64,000 nucleotides of DNA from Nannochloropsis oceanica (lineage: Eukaryota; Sar; Eustigmatophyceae; Eustigmatales; Monodopsidaceae), in the NCBI GenBank assembly GCA_004519485.1, contig CP038131.1, forward strand, positions 941,001-1,005,000, in the 5' to 3' direction. Below, piece by piece: positions 51,380 to 62,383 of this stretch. Position numbers and translations under genes: made by a program. The notes beneath the pieces were generated by a model. It ran no database searches. It was not told the origin of the DNA and saw only the letters and a program-made list of their open reading frames with translations. Within the stretch, counting starts at the first letter, position 1. The number at the start of each line of letters is the position of its first letter.

Positions 51380-53104
51380 CATAATTGTCACACCATCATC
51401 ATGAGCATCAACAGCAGCAACAGCCGTCGCAACAGCGACAGCAACACATTCGGAGAGTCATGGAAGGATAGGCAAACGACAAACAGGGAGAACCATAGGA
51501 CGTGCTGTAGATGCCAACACTAAAGAGAGATATCGTGTGAGGTTTGCAGAAGAGAAGAAAAGAAAATTCCAGCCGCTATCCCTTCAAGAAATGGGAGGAA
51601 AGACTTCAAAACCCCGTAACCCACGTACCTACTCGCTCACTTAATTAAACAGCAGCAGCAACTCAAAAAATAATGAGGAGAAATCACACTACAAGCGAAA
51701 GCCCATGTTGTTGTTGCATTGAGATGAGTGTTTCGTTTCGTCTCTTGTCGTCTTTGCTCAGTCCTTGATCTCGTGACGACTTCATGCCCGTTTGTGCGTA
51801 CTTGTGAGCAGGACCACATTCAGGGACGAACGGAAACAAACACCACTGCAATAGTGCGTGCTCTTCCCCCCTCATCCACTCCACTAGGACGGATCAAGAG
51901 TTAGGTGAAAGAGAACATCCCATGCATCGTCAACGGCCCAACACCATCTTTTGAAACAAATTTCCGCCTTTATTCGCCTTCTCATCCTTGTGAGCTCTCT
52001 CTTTCTCTGTCTCTCTCTCTCTCTCTCTCACTGTGTCAGTCTCCCTCTGTATCTCCTGCTCTCTCTTCAACTTCATTTTCGTCATGTGTTTGATTATTCT
52101 CACTTACCTTCATGTTTATCTTGCCCTGCTTTACTGTGGCTGATTGGGTATTTTTTTCACGCTTCTCTGCTCTGCCCAACGCTCATTCTTTCCTCTCATA
52201 CATTCCTCTCCTGTCTGCTGTTTGTTGCGAAAACTTTTAATACTGCTAAAAATCCCGCGTTGTCACCATGTCGAGATCTCTTACGGTTGACGAGACATAC
52301 ATAAATTTCCGCCTTTTCCGTTCTGGATTTTGGCAGATCAGCGCACCCACAGAAAAGACACACACGCACTCATGCACCCATGGTGCAATCGTAACACGCA
52401 CACACCAGCAGTCAAACTCTTTCACACCAAAGTGCGCAAGAACCGAGAAAATCAGGAACAAGAGACTATGAACAGTAAAGGAGATGGAATTGAAGTCCTC
52501 CTCTCGCTCCTCTTCTTCCTCTTTCTCGTCCTTTTCGTTCCCCTCTTCGGTGTGTACACCCAAAGTAGTCAGTGGAATTGAAGTGTGCTCTCACTTGGTA
52601 CTATAAGGACTTAGTATAGACACCCTAACTTCCACCCTTCTCCGTCTCGTCATTTTTCCCCATGCGCATATGTGTTTCTTGCGCTGCCACTGAAGTTTCC
52701 TTCCTACCCGTACAGCCTCCTTTAGTCTATAGCAAAGAGCACGCCTATCTGCTTTCACTTTGCCTCCTTCAAACCCTTCCTTGCACCATCCGTCTCTTCA
52801 TCCCTTGCTCATGTCAGCTCTCTCTTGTACAAATATCTGCTACTGCAACTGTCGACGAAATCCACCCGGATTGCTTTCTCTCACACATACACACTCTCTC
52901 TAATTGTATCTGTCTCTACTTCTGTTTCATCTCCTTCTGCTTCTGATTCTCCTATTTTTTTCCTCTTTTATTTGGTTATCTTCTTCCTTCTTCACTGCGT
53001 CTTCAGTGCGTCTTCTCTCTCTATGTCCGGGTCGCATAAAAACAAATGTACCACAAGATTCCTCTCTCCAACCATCCCTCTCTCCCTCGAACCACAGATG
53101 ATCC
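50969..53104. other. intergenic, convergent; microsatellites
   Basis: About 2.1 kb between the ends of NF-YB and the sugar dehydrogenase-like gene. Contains (CAG)14 at 51335-51376 and a CT run near 52003-52030. Open frames are short and T-rich; none is convincing. The length leaves room for an unrecognised noncoding RNA. Confidence 0.45.
51335..51376. repeat. (CAG)14 microsatellite
   Basis: Fourteen perfect CAG units, non-coding as far as can be seen, in the 3' flank of NF-YB. Confidence 0.95.
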
Positions 53105-56100
53105 TTAAGGATTCGCGGCCGCTACCACTGCTGCCGGCTGCAGTGGCGCCCCCGGCATCCCTACTCCTGCTCCTGTTCCCGCTGCTCCTTCCAATGGCCG
53201 GGGTGGCTGCTGTTGCCCAGAGGCAGCAGCAGCTGCAGTAGCGGCTGTGGTGGCGCCGGCAGCGGTGACCCCGACAGCGTCTGGTATATCTACTCCGAAT
53301 ATTCGGTTGGCAGAGGTGTCTTCGACAAGGGCCGTTTTGTAGTCCTTCGCATCTTGCAGGAGAAGGGCATCTATGAAGTACTCTTCCTTGTTCCGGATCT
53401 GCGAAGGAGGGAGGGAGGGAGCGAGGTTAAGGCATTGCTACCTGTGCATTTATCGACGGAAAGAAGCATAGAAAGAGTAGAGAGGGAGGAGGGGAGGGAG
53501 GGACAAAAGGCACGTACCTCACTCATGACCGTAAACTCGACGTTCATCAACTTGTTTGTCTTCGCGGGAACATTGACAATCTTGCCCGCTGCCCAGGTGA
53601 AATCATCCTTCTTCAAGATGTTCACCATCAATTGAGTGGCCGTCTCCGACACCACCCCGAATGTCAGGCGGACCTTCTGCCCTTGGGTCAGGGTGGTGGG
53701 GTATGTGCCCAGCACTCCGATCTGATACAAGTCTCCCAAGCCCTCTCTTGTCGATTTGTGGAGGCTCTCGGTAAATTGAGTCCCGGCCAGACAGGCGGCC
53801 GTTCCCTTGGTCAGCGCGGCTTGAGTTTGGAAGGGTAGAGGAGGCGAGCGGACCCCTCGGACGTTTTTGGCGGAAGAAAGGTAGGACATATCAACGGTAT
53901 AGGCTGCGGCAGCGGTGGGGAGGGGGAGGACCACGTTCCCTTTGGCAGCGGTGGTCATGTGATCCTTGACGAGGAGACCGGTAGCGGCATCTTTGATGCT
54001 AATTATTATGAAATCGGGCGAATTTGGCCCAGGGGTGGGTGCATCCCACTTCAGTGAAACGCGCTCATAGTCGCCTTCGGCCATAACATTCTCAGGGATC
54101 CCGAGGAGAGGATCGTCGACGCCCGCCATATTGGTTTTTTGGTAGTGGGCTTGCACGGTGTAGTCGCCGTCGGCGGTCTCTTCGAAGATGGTACGGGATA
54201 CTTTCTTGACCTTGTTGGTGCTGACGCTGGTGGCAGTCCAGTAACTGAATTTGTAGATTTCGTCTTGGTACCTGATGGAGGTAAGGGCGGGAGAGAGGGA
54301 GGGGGGGTGGAGGGGAGCGAGCGTGAGTGTGCAGACACTCGTTCTTGTTAAAGGGTGACGCTGCTGGCAGTCTAGGTCTTCAATGCGTGGAATTTCACTC
54401 GGTACCTGGGCGAGGGGAGGGAGGGAAGGAGGGAGGGAAGGCACGGTAGAGACCGCGACACTGGCCAGACAGAGAGAGAGAGATAGAGGGAGAGAGGGAG
54501 GAGGAGAGAAAGAAAGGGCAAGAGCAGCACTTACACTTGTACGTTCTGCGCCGCGAATCCCGGGTTGGTCTTAGCCATCTGCGACGTGATGCAGGGGGAG
54601 GCCAGGCAGACGAACTCCTCGATGATGATGGGCAGCCCGGGGGGATCGGACGTCAACTTGTAGTTGTACGACAGGGCGTGCGAAGTAAATTCCACCTTCT
54701 GGGTGCTCCCGTCTGGCATGCCCACGCGGGCAAGAATGTTGATGAAGCTCTCCATGGGGTGGGGGGAGGGACGGAACGACCCACTGAGGCCCGTTAGGCT
54801 GTCAGTGGAGAGGGAGACCTCGTGGACGTGGCAGTCGTTGGTGCCGGTGCACGGATTCTTCACACAATGCCCATTGGTCACGCGCCACGTCACGTTCTTG
54901 GGATCCAGAGGAGGGGACCCGGGCGGGGTCATTAATTTGTAAGTCACCACATCGCCGTATTGCCAGTTGTAGGTGTTTGGGGTCGACTCAATCCACATGG
55001 CAGTCTCGCCGCCCTCCTCCTCCGCCTGTCCCCCCGTCGCCAGGGCATCTGTCCTAGCGTCGTTCGCGTCCGAAAACCGGTACAGCTTGCCCCCTGCATA
55101 GTCCACCACATACAAGTACCCGTCCAAGCCGGTCTTGACGTCGGTCACGCCGCCGGCCTGTGCCCCCGCGGTGGTCATGAAGGCGTGGGCGTGCGAGAAA
55201 TCAGGAGAGCCATCGCCGGCCTGATCGAACCAGAAACCGCATTTTTTGCTGTAATCGACAAAGAACATCTTGCCCTGGTATCTTGTCGGGAGCTTGTCGC
55301 CTGAAAAAGGAATGGAAAAAGGGAGGGAGGGAGGAAAGGTGAGTATGAATGTATCTCGTCATAACCACGTACGAAGGAGTAGCGAGTGGGAAATGTCAAG
55401 GAGTAAGTCTCAGGGAGGACGAAGGGAAGAGAAGGTGGGAAGGAAGGGGAGGAAAGGAGGGAGGCATTACATACCTGTATAAAAAGTGATCCCACTGACG
55501 GAGGCGTCCGCCTCTGTGCACTCATCGGGAAAGTCGGGGTCGACCGCTCCATACCTGCAGCAAGGAGGGAAGGAGGGAGGGAGGGAGAGTGAGAAGGCTG
55601 GATGGAGGGGAGGGAAAAGGACTGGATGGATCTTGGAGGAAGCAGTGAGAGAGGTGGGTGGGAGAGATGTACCGGTAGGAGTAGACCGGTTTGTTGAAGT
55701 TCCCGTCGTAAACATCTTGGCAGGTGGAGAGCAAGCCTTCCGCACGCAGCCACGTCTGATAGATCTCGCTCACGGCGTTATTGCCCTCCACACACGGCCA
55801 GCCTGGAGGAAGCGAGGGAGGAAGGGGAGGAGGGAGGGAGAGAAGGGGTGAGTTAAGCAGCCAAGATTTATGGATAAAATCTGTCGCACCTGTCAAGAAT
55901 ATTACACCCTTCCCTCCTGCACTCCCTCCCTCTCTTTCTCTCCATTATCTCACCGAAATTCTTCTTTGTATAATCAGCCGCTAGGGGGTTAGGAATCCGA
56001 TTGATCTCCTCCCACACACTCGAACCGACGTCCCCGAAGTACAAGTCCCCATTCTTCGGGTCCACAACGGATCGGAACGGGTTTCGCGCCCCTTTGCTGA

Positions 56101-58302
56101 TCTGGACGAAGTCTACCCATTCCTTCAGGTAGTCCTTCTTGAGGACGGAGGCGGGTTTAATCCGAAGGAATTTTCCCCGGAGATACGCGTCCTTTTGGGA
56201 GCTGAAAACGCCCTGGTCTTTGGGACCCTTGGGATCTGTGCATTCGTCTTGCGGCATACCGTGGTCAAGGCCCTGGGAGGGAGAGAAGGAGGGAAGGACG
56301 GAGAAGAGGGGAGAAGGGGAGAGGGGCGCTCAGTGTTTGTATTTCGCACTGATTTCATCTGTCGCCTCTCCCTCCTTCCCTCCCTCCTTCCCTTCCTCAG
56401 GCACCGAGGAATGCAAGGCATGGCATGCACCATATGCCACCACCGTTTTCCGGCTTGCTCGTTCGTCGAGCTCACTTTCATACGCCCGACCCGGAAGACA
56501 GAGGAAGGGCAAAAGGGGGACAAACACGATGAAGCAGCCGGTGTACCTGAAAATGCGATCCATCCCCCGCGCCGTACACCATACTGCCGTCCTCGAGCCA
56601 ATTCATTGTACCCACGTGGTGGGTGTACGTACTGCTGCACCAGTCACGGAACAGCTCCTGATCGACCACGGCGGTGGTCAAGTCCGCATCCACCTAGGCA
56701 GGGGGGGAGGCAGGAGGGAGGGTTGGCGCGGGAGGAAAGGATAAAGAACAAGAGGGACGCGTGGTCGAAAATAGAGGAAAAGAGGAGGAGGGAGGGAGGG
56801 AGGAAGGGAGGGAGGACCTACCTTGAGTCGGACGAGCTTCGCCATGGTCTTGCAGTAGGGTCGAGTGTCGGGAGGGTTGGTCATCCCCACCTTTTTGGGG
56901 TCGGGCTCGCATTGATCTCCCCAGGAGCGGCCGGGAAACTCGGAGGAGTACTGAGGGAGGGAGCGAGCCAAGAAGGGAGAGAGGGAGGGAGGGAGGAAGA
57001 GTAAGGTACAGAAAGGCCCGGAACTTGAAGAGATCTCTCCGAGATGTGGTCAAGGACGAAAGAACAAAGGTTAAAAAGGAGGGAGAGTGAGGTGATGAGA
57101 ACTGAAAGCACCCTTGGCGATCGGGAGTCTTGGTCGTCGTGACACAGGGCCTCCCTACCTCCCCGTCTCCACTCCTTCTATCCCTCCCTCCCCCCCTCCC
57201 TCTTTCCCAACCTTCCGCTCATATTCACCGCAAACTAGGCAGTCGCGTGTCGTGGCCCTTGTTCCCTCCCGTCCTTCTGACCTCTATTCCTCCCTTTTTC
57301 GCTCCCGTTTTCCTCCCTCTGTTTTGGACCGTCTAATGACTATTATTCCCTCTCGAACTTACCGCGATGTAGAGATAGGGCTGTTGAGGGAATTGAGGAT
57401 GGAGGGTGGCGGAAAGGAGGCCGTGGTCCCACCAGGAGTACACCTCATCCTTAATATCTAGCAGGGTCACGTAGTCCTTCATGGAGCAAGGAAAGGAAGG
57501 GGGAAGCGGATGGTCAGAGAGAGCTCGTGGACACTTTATCATTTTCCCATACTATCACCATCCACCTTCCTCTCCTCCCTTCCTCTCCCCTTCCGTAATG
57601 CTACCTGCGCCTTGCTTTGTATACTCTTGTACACATGCAACTCGCCCGTCTTATGCACCGTCATGACTTTGCCGTCCGCGAGAAATACCACTTGAACGAC
57701 ACCCCATATGTTGTCCCAGACCGTCTGAAGCTTTAAGTCTGGTTGGCTGATCTTGACCTGGACGAACAGAGGTAGAAGGGACGAGATTATGGGATGAGGG
57801 TGTATACAAAAATCATGAATCAAAAAAGACCATGAGGGAGCGATGGAGGATGGGGACATTGGGTGGAAGGAGCACGCCGGATATGGATAGAGGAGATTTT
57901 AGTTCAGTGAGGGGTATAAGGAGGGGGGTGCATGAAAGCTGTCAAATGGGGGTCAAACTAGCGCTATCCTCTGTCTAGAGCCCACGGACATATGGAGTCG
58001 GGGATTGACTCACGTCGGCGGAGGCGAGACCAGCTCAGCCAGACTCCCCACGCCCGGCACATTTTCATTAAGGTGAAGATGATGATATATAATAGGATAT
58101 TGTGGAGGATACTCGAGTCTGGCAGGTCTGCGCTGCTGGCAGCGTCAAGTCAGCCGTGGACAAATCCACTATATTGACTGACCTCCCGCCTCGCTCCTCC
58201 TCACCCTTGTCGTCTTTCTCACCCCTCCAAGCTTACCTGCGCCCTAGACGAAGACCACAATGTGGCCAGAACCAGGGCTATGCCTAGTACGCTGATATGC
58301 AT
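53105..58302 (-). CDS. secreted PQQ-type glucose/sorbosone dehydrogenase-like protein (11 exons)
   Basis: Exons: 58302-58237, 57757-57605, 57476-57363, 56950-56822, 56693-56547, 56272-55954, 55802-55673, 55554-55475, 55300-54535, 54271-53518, 53398-53105; sum 2952 nt, 983 aa, all phases consistent. Exon 1 is a signal peptide (MHISVLGIALVLATLW...SRAQ). The beta-propeller follows: WWDHGLLSATLHPQFPQQPY, YTHHVGTMNWLEDGSMVYGA then GDGSHF (His at the catalytic position of soluble glucose dehydrogenase), LRGKFLRIKPAS, GARNPFRSVVDPKNGDLYFG, and KKNFGWPCVEG across an intron. Residues from about 480 add Cys-paired and beta-sandwich-like regions and an Ala/Pro-rich tail. Probable oxidation or binding of sugars outside the cell or in vacuoles; HHIP-like non-enzymes share the fold. 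A small extra exon near 58010 is possible. Eight of ten introns carry CCCTCCCT tracts before the acceptor. Confidence 0.85.
54354..54405 (-). pseudogene. decayed duplicate of the start of exon 10 inside intron 9
   Basis: Starting right after an AG acceptor at 54405, about 51 nt match the first 51 nt of exon 10 (which begins at 54271) at 35 positions, with 18 of 20 identical in the stretch CTAGACTGCCAGCAGCGTCA versus CTGGACTGCCACCAGCGTCA. Read in the exon 10 frame, a Trp codon has become TAG, so inclusion would truncate the protein. It looks like an old tandem exon duplication of the host gene. Confidence 0.65.
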
Positions 58303-60357
58303 GACTGCCTGTAGGCGTGGATGTATAGCGAGGGCGGAGCGAGATAGTTAGGCGAGTGGAGGAATGCGGGGGGCGCGGGCGCAACACGACGTCCGATCCT
58401 TGAGAACGATGACAAACGCGTTGTTCCGGTGTTACGACCATTTCGACGCAATTCCGCAGATACCCAAGCAATCTCATAGAGAGAGAGGGGAGGCGTGGCC
58501 ATGCGCAATGGGACCCAAAATCTCAGTGAGGGAAAACATAATTCCACGCAAACACATATTTCGCCTTGCGGGAAGCGGCAGGTCATCTGGTTGTCGAGTC
58601 ATATTCCATATCTTCTTCCAACGCTGTTGTGCGCGTGCCGTGCCTGGTTTCTCAAGGGAATTGTGTCCTTCCGACACGAAAATATGAGAACACGATGAGT
58701 GAGGAAACTTCTTGGTTAAGTTGGGCATGTTCCTGCCACGTCCGAGGTGGCCAAATCCTTCTTGTGACTTCCCAATACAGCTTGGCATATGCCGCTTTTC
58801 GGCTACGCTTTTCGTCGGAGGTATGTACGTCGCTAAGTGCTGCGTTGATCTCGTTGATCTTTCGCGTCGTCATCAAGCTGAACAAGAACAATGACATGAA
58901 CTAACATCGGAACAAAAAAATGTCGCACCTCCACGGACAACCAAGCAATCAACAATAGAAATTTTATGAATCGGATGGCTGGTCTCCAGTGGAAGGTAAG
59001 CGCTTCGTCAGTGGTAGCAACATCAACAGTGGCTTGGAGTCTGGCGGTCATGGCAGACATGGCGTGCTTGCCGACCTTTGCACAGGGGGTTCCGAGCGCG
59101 GGAAAGACCGCTTTTTGAAGGTACGGGAGCTGAAGAAGCTAACTACAAATCCAGGGCGGCGGGCGGGCAAGTTGCTGGAAAAGCCTTCGACGAGGCCGCG
59201 CACGTAGTCGATGGACTCCTCGACGGCGACGACGCTAACGGTAATTAATCTCCACCGCGACGGGCACCAGCGGCGACATCGCTATGGAGAGGGAGGAAAG
59301 CAACGCCATCTGCAGCAGGAGGACGACCACCATGACGCTGACCAACTTCATGGTCCGCTGCTCCGCGTACTCACCACCTACGACGTCCGCGAAGCAATCA
59401 CAGTGCCTGTGGCTCCTGGAGCCCGTAGGGGAAGAGGAGATGACTGCCCTTTATTGCGTCCAACGTATCATCATGGCCAAGCAGGAGATCGAGGTTTTCC
59501 AAATCAAGATACAGAGCAGGGAGAGAAATTAAGATAATATTTCTGTTACTTGAGTGCATAAGCAAGGAGAAGCGTAAGGAGTAGTCGCCGTGCGAGACAC
59601 AAGCAGAAATAAAGTGAGAAATGAAACCCGACAGAGAAAAAGAGGTGAAGGTGGGTGTGGGAATGTCAGAATATGCATGTGTGAGAGTGGGCATGGCGTT
59701 AGAAAGAGAGAAGGCGATTGATATGTGATGCGGATGGAATTAGTACCCGATGCAGATGCACAACCGCCTCTCAGTGATGCATGTATTAGAAAGAGGAGAT
59801 GCACGTGTATCTTAGGGGAGACACACACAACGAAAGGCATTTTTTTCCACCGGAGAAATGTGTGATTTCTCTCATAGCACGGCTTACTTAGAAACCAGAG
59901 AGGAGGGTAAGTAGGAAGAGGGGGGGGAATCAATAAAAAGGGAAAGCCGTATGTCAAGAGGCAATGTGCTTTTATGGCTGTATGTGATAATTGTGCGTAA
60001 GTGAGTGTTTCTTTCTGCCCACAATCACACATTGATGTCTTACGGTGCATATGGTTCGACAAACGAACAACGCACGAGATGTGACATTGATTAACCCTCA
60101 CACAGCACAGAAAGAATAAGAGAGACTGGAATATTTGCAAGAAGTCGTCTTGCTTTTTCCCATCTTTTCCTTTCTTCCTCTCTTTTTTTCTTCTAGTCAG
60201 CTTTTTGGAAGCGCAGCATACAGCCGGGCATTTTAGTGGTCTGTTTCTTTTTATTGCTGCTTATTTCTACCTCTAATTTCTAAAATCTATTTTTTAATAT
60301 CAATTCAACTATCTATTTATGGATTCATCCATCCATCCCTCACGACCAGCCCACTTT
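58303..60357. other. about 2 kb with unresolved coding-like segments
   Basis: Lies between two minus-strand genes. 58980-59370 contains segments with strong G/C at third codon positions on the minus strand: an ATG at 59352 opening MKLVSVMVVVLLLQMALLSS (signal-like), then in another frame SVVAVEESIDYVRGLVEGFS, then GKHAMSAMTARLQATVDVAT. I could not join them with consistent splice sites, and the plus strand also has open frames with donors and acceptors. The rest (59540-60357) shows nothing. Confidence 0.35.
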
Positions 60358-61719
60358 TCACGACCCCAAGGACACATCGATCACGTCCCTCACTACATCT
60401 GTCTCCAAAGCCACCCCTCCCTCCACCTGAAATAACTCTAGCACACTAGTGACTTGCGCCGTCAGTGCTTGCCCCGTCTTCTCCTCCTTGTCCGGCACCC
60501 GATAATCCGCTAGGCGCCGGATCCCTGCCTGTTGACTTTGCCCCCATACCCACTCAGCTAGCTCTAGCAACCCCACCGCACCCCCACCACTGTCACTACC
60601 ACATATCACCCCTCCCATTTGCCGTAAAAATGCCTCGTTAAACACATCCAACCTACCCATATCCCCCTGCTGTTGCCTATCGGCCAATACGGCCAGGTAT
60701 GATCTTAAAAGCACGGCTGTAAGTTGAGAATAAGACGCCAGCGGGAAAAGCGGTGCCAAGCATAGTGCCAAGCTCTGTATAGGCGGCGCTTCTACCAACC
60801 CCAACAACTGTCCTGCCGTCACACTACCCTGCGCGAGGTGCATTCTTTTTCTCCTCTGCTCTTTCTTGTCTCCAGGTTTCCCGCCTCCAGCCAATCTCAT
60901 CCCTGCGCCCAGCTCTGTGGCACATGTAATGATCAAGCCTGCCATCCCATTTTTTTCCAATGTGGCCCTCGCGCTCCAACATGCCAAAGCATCAAAACAA
61001 ACTGACACGGCACTTAATGCCATCGCACGCTCTGCCTGTGAGGGCAATGTGGAGGTCAAGGAAGGATCAATCACGGCAACATCAGGCGTCAGGTCCGCAG
61101 CATACAAAGGGACCAATGCCTCCTCCGGCTCGTACAAGACAAAGCTTCGATGTCCCACACTCCCTCCACCGGTGCTTGCCGTGGTGGGCACCGTCACGAT
61201 TGCCAAACGATGGGCTGGTAATGCTTTTTCGTTGTGAAACACTCGGAGATGGTCTCGTGCACCCCCACCGCGAGCACATGCGAGTGCAGCTACTCCCTTG
61301 GCTAGATCCAGGACGCCGCCTCCGCCTACACCAACGACAGACTGAGCCCCCATTCGCTTGGCAATCACCACACCTTCATCCACGGCTTGAGTGGTCGGGT
61401 AGCGCTCCAGCATCGAAAATGTCCCGCATTGGATGCCTACCCCGCGTAAGCGGGCGAGGACACGCTGCACGTGCGGGTCCTCTGCCCGATCTCCTGGTGT
61501 GCTAACGACGAGGGTGCGGGGACCAATAATTTGACGATGTTTGGCCCCAATTGTGTCTACAGCACCTTCGGCTAGGTCAATCTGTACAGTACAGGGTGGG
61601 ATGGAGGATGTGGTGGTTGGTGCTCCTGCTGCTGTAGCTGCGGTGCTGGCAAAGGATCGATGGAGGGATGAGGCTAGGGTGAGGAGCGGGATGGGGAGGC
61701 GGCGGCGTAGGAGGAGCAT
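60358..61719 (-). CDS. iron-containing alcohol dehydrogenase family protein lacking metal-binding His
   Basis: 453 aa, one exon. The N-terminus MLLLRRRLPIPLLTLASSLH then RSFAST is a good mitochondrial presequence. Nucleotide-binding features of the Fe-ADH/dehydroquinate-synthase-like fold are present: VVGVGGGGVLDLAKGVAAL, VTVPTTASTGGGSVGHRSF (usual PTTAGTGSE), and DVAVIDPSLTSTLP. The metal site is not: the usual D-A-x-x-H-A reads DALACWS (Asp kept, His to Cys), and the later HAxAHxxG...HG region reads QSLALCLAPLFPLASYS, without any His. A Lys/Arg/Gly insert of about 20 residues sits between. It probably does not use iron or zinc in the normal way; it could be a maleylacetate-reductase-like or regulatory relative. 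Family certain, activity doubtful. Confidence 0.85.
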   Translation of the reverse strand: MLLLRRRLPIPLLTLASSLHRSFASTAATAAGAPTTTSSIPPCTVQIDLAEGAVDTIGAKHRQIIGPRTLVVSTPGDRAEDPHVQRVLARLRGVGIQCGTFSMLERYPTTQAVDEGVVIAKRMGAQSVVGVGGGGVLDLAKGVAALACARGGGARDHLRVFHNEKALPAHRLAIVTVPTTASTGGGSVGHRSFVLYEPEEALVPLYAADLTPDVAVIDPSLTSTLPSQAERAMALSAVSVCFDALACWSARATLEKNGMAGLIITCATELGAGMRLAGGGKPGDKKEQRRKRMHLAQGSVTAGQLLGLVEAPPIQSLALCLAPLFPLASYSQLTAVLLRSYLAVLADRQQQGDMGRLDVFNEAFLRQMGGVICGSDSGGGAVGLLELAEWVWGQSQQAGIRRLADYRVPDKEEKTGQALTAQVTSVLELFQVEGGVALETDVVRDVIDVSLGS

Positions 61720-62383
61720 GTAATGGTGACAGCAAGCGGTGTGGTGTTGCCCTAACCTATGATATGGGAATGGAGAGGAGTGGAAAAAGGTAAAAACTCA
61801 TGACGCAATTACGATAGGGTGGCGCACATTACATGACAAAACTCCTGGGGAGGTCCGAGGAAACCGTGTCGGCTTCCTGCGTTTCCAACAGAAGAAACAG
61901 CGGAATTCTCCCGTAGGGATCTAGGATGCATACGACTGACCAGGTGCGAGAGTGTAGCCCCTTGGCGTGCGTATGAGTGCAATATATTCTGTAAAGTTGA
62001 CGAGTGGTGGCTTGGCTGCGCTGGTTGTGGCTCTGGCTTGCGCATCATCGCTCAGCAGTATAACGATGTGGTGGCCTCCTGATGCGAGCTTTTCTGCAAT
62101 TTTAAATTAACGACCCCTTGGCCTTGACACGGCCAAGTGTCCTTGCCTGCCTACGCGCCCACCCCCAAATACAGTAGCCGCAGCAGCATGGTCTGGTTCC
62201 ATATCCTCTGTCTCTCTCTTGTTCTCTCTCTGTCAGGGCGGGTATGCATGCACTTTGCGGCGGCCTGGTCGGCGGACGGCTCCTCCAATCCTGTCTCCCG
62301 CCCAACTCCTCACTCATATAACCCGCCCCTTTCACCCCACGAGAGCACCCACATACCCTTCTCCATCCCCCAAAAGCTTCATC
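61720..62383. other. intergenic, divergent 5' region
   Basis: About 0.66 kb between the Fe-ADH family gene (minus) and the UDP-glucose dehydratase gene (plus); expected to hold both promoters. CT-rich near 62200-62235, just upstream of the dehydratase. Confidence 0.5.

Noticed and set aside
51969-52100. CT-rich frames downstream of NF-YB
   Set aside because: Leu/Ser-rich frames are created by CT dinucleotide repeats; no start context, domain or splice support.
58000-58190. Possible extra exon or exons of the sugar dehydrogenase-like gene
   Set aside because: Candidate acceptors lead to stops in the required phase, while joining exon 1 (58237) directly to 57757 is in phase and gives a sensible protein.
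60040-60075. GGTTCGAC motif resembling a tRNA T-loop
   Set aside because: No matching T-stem or acceptor stem around it. The same applies to TCGAAC at 7823-7830.
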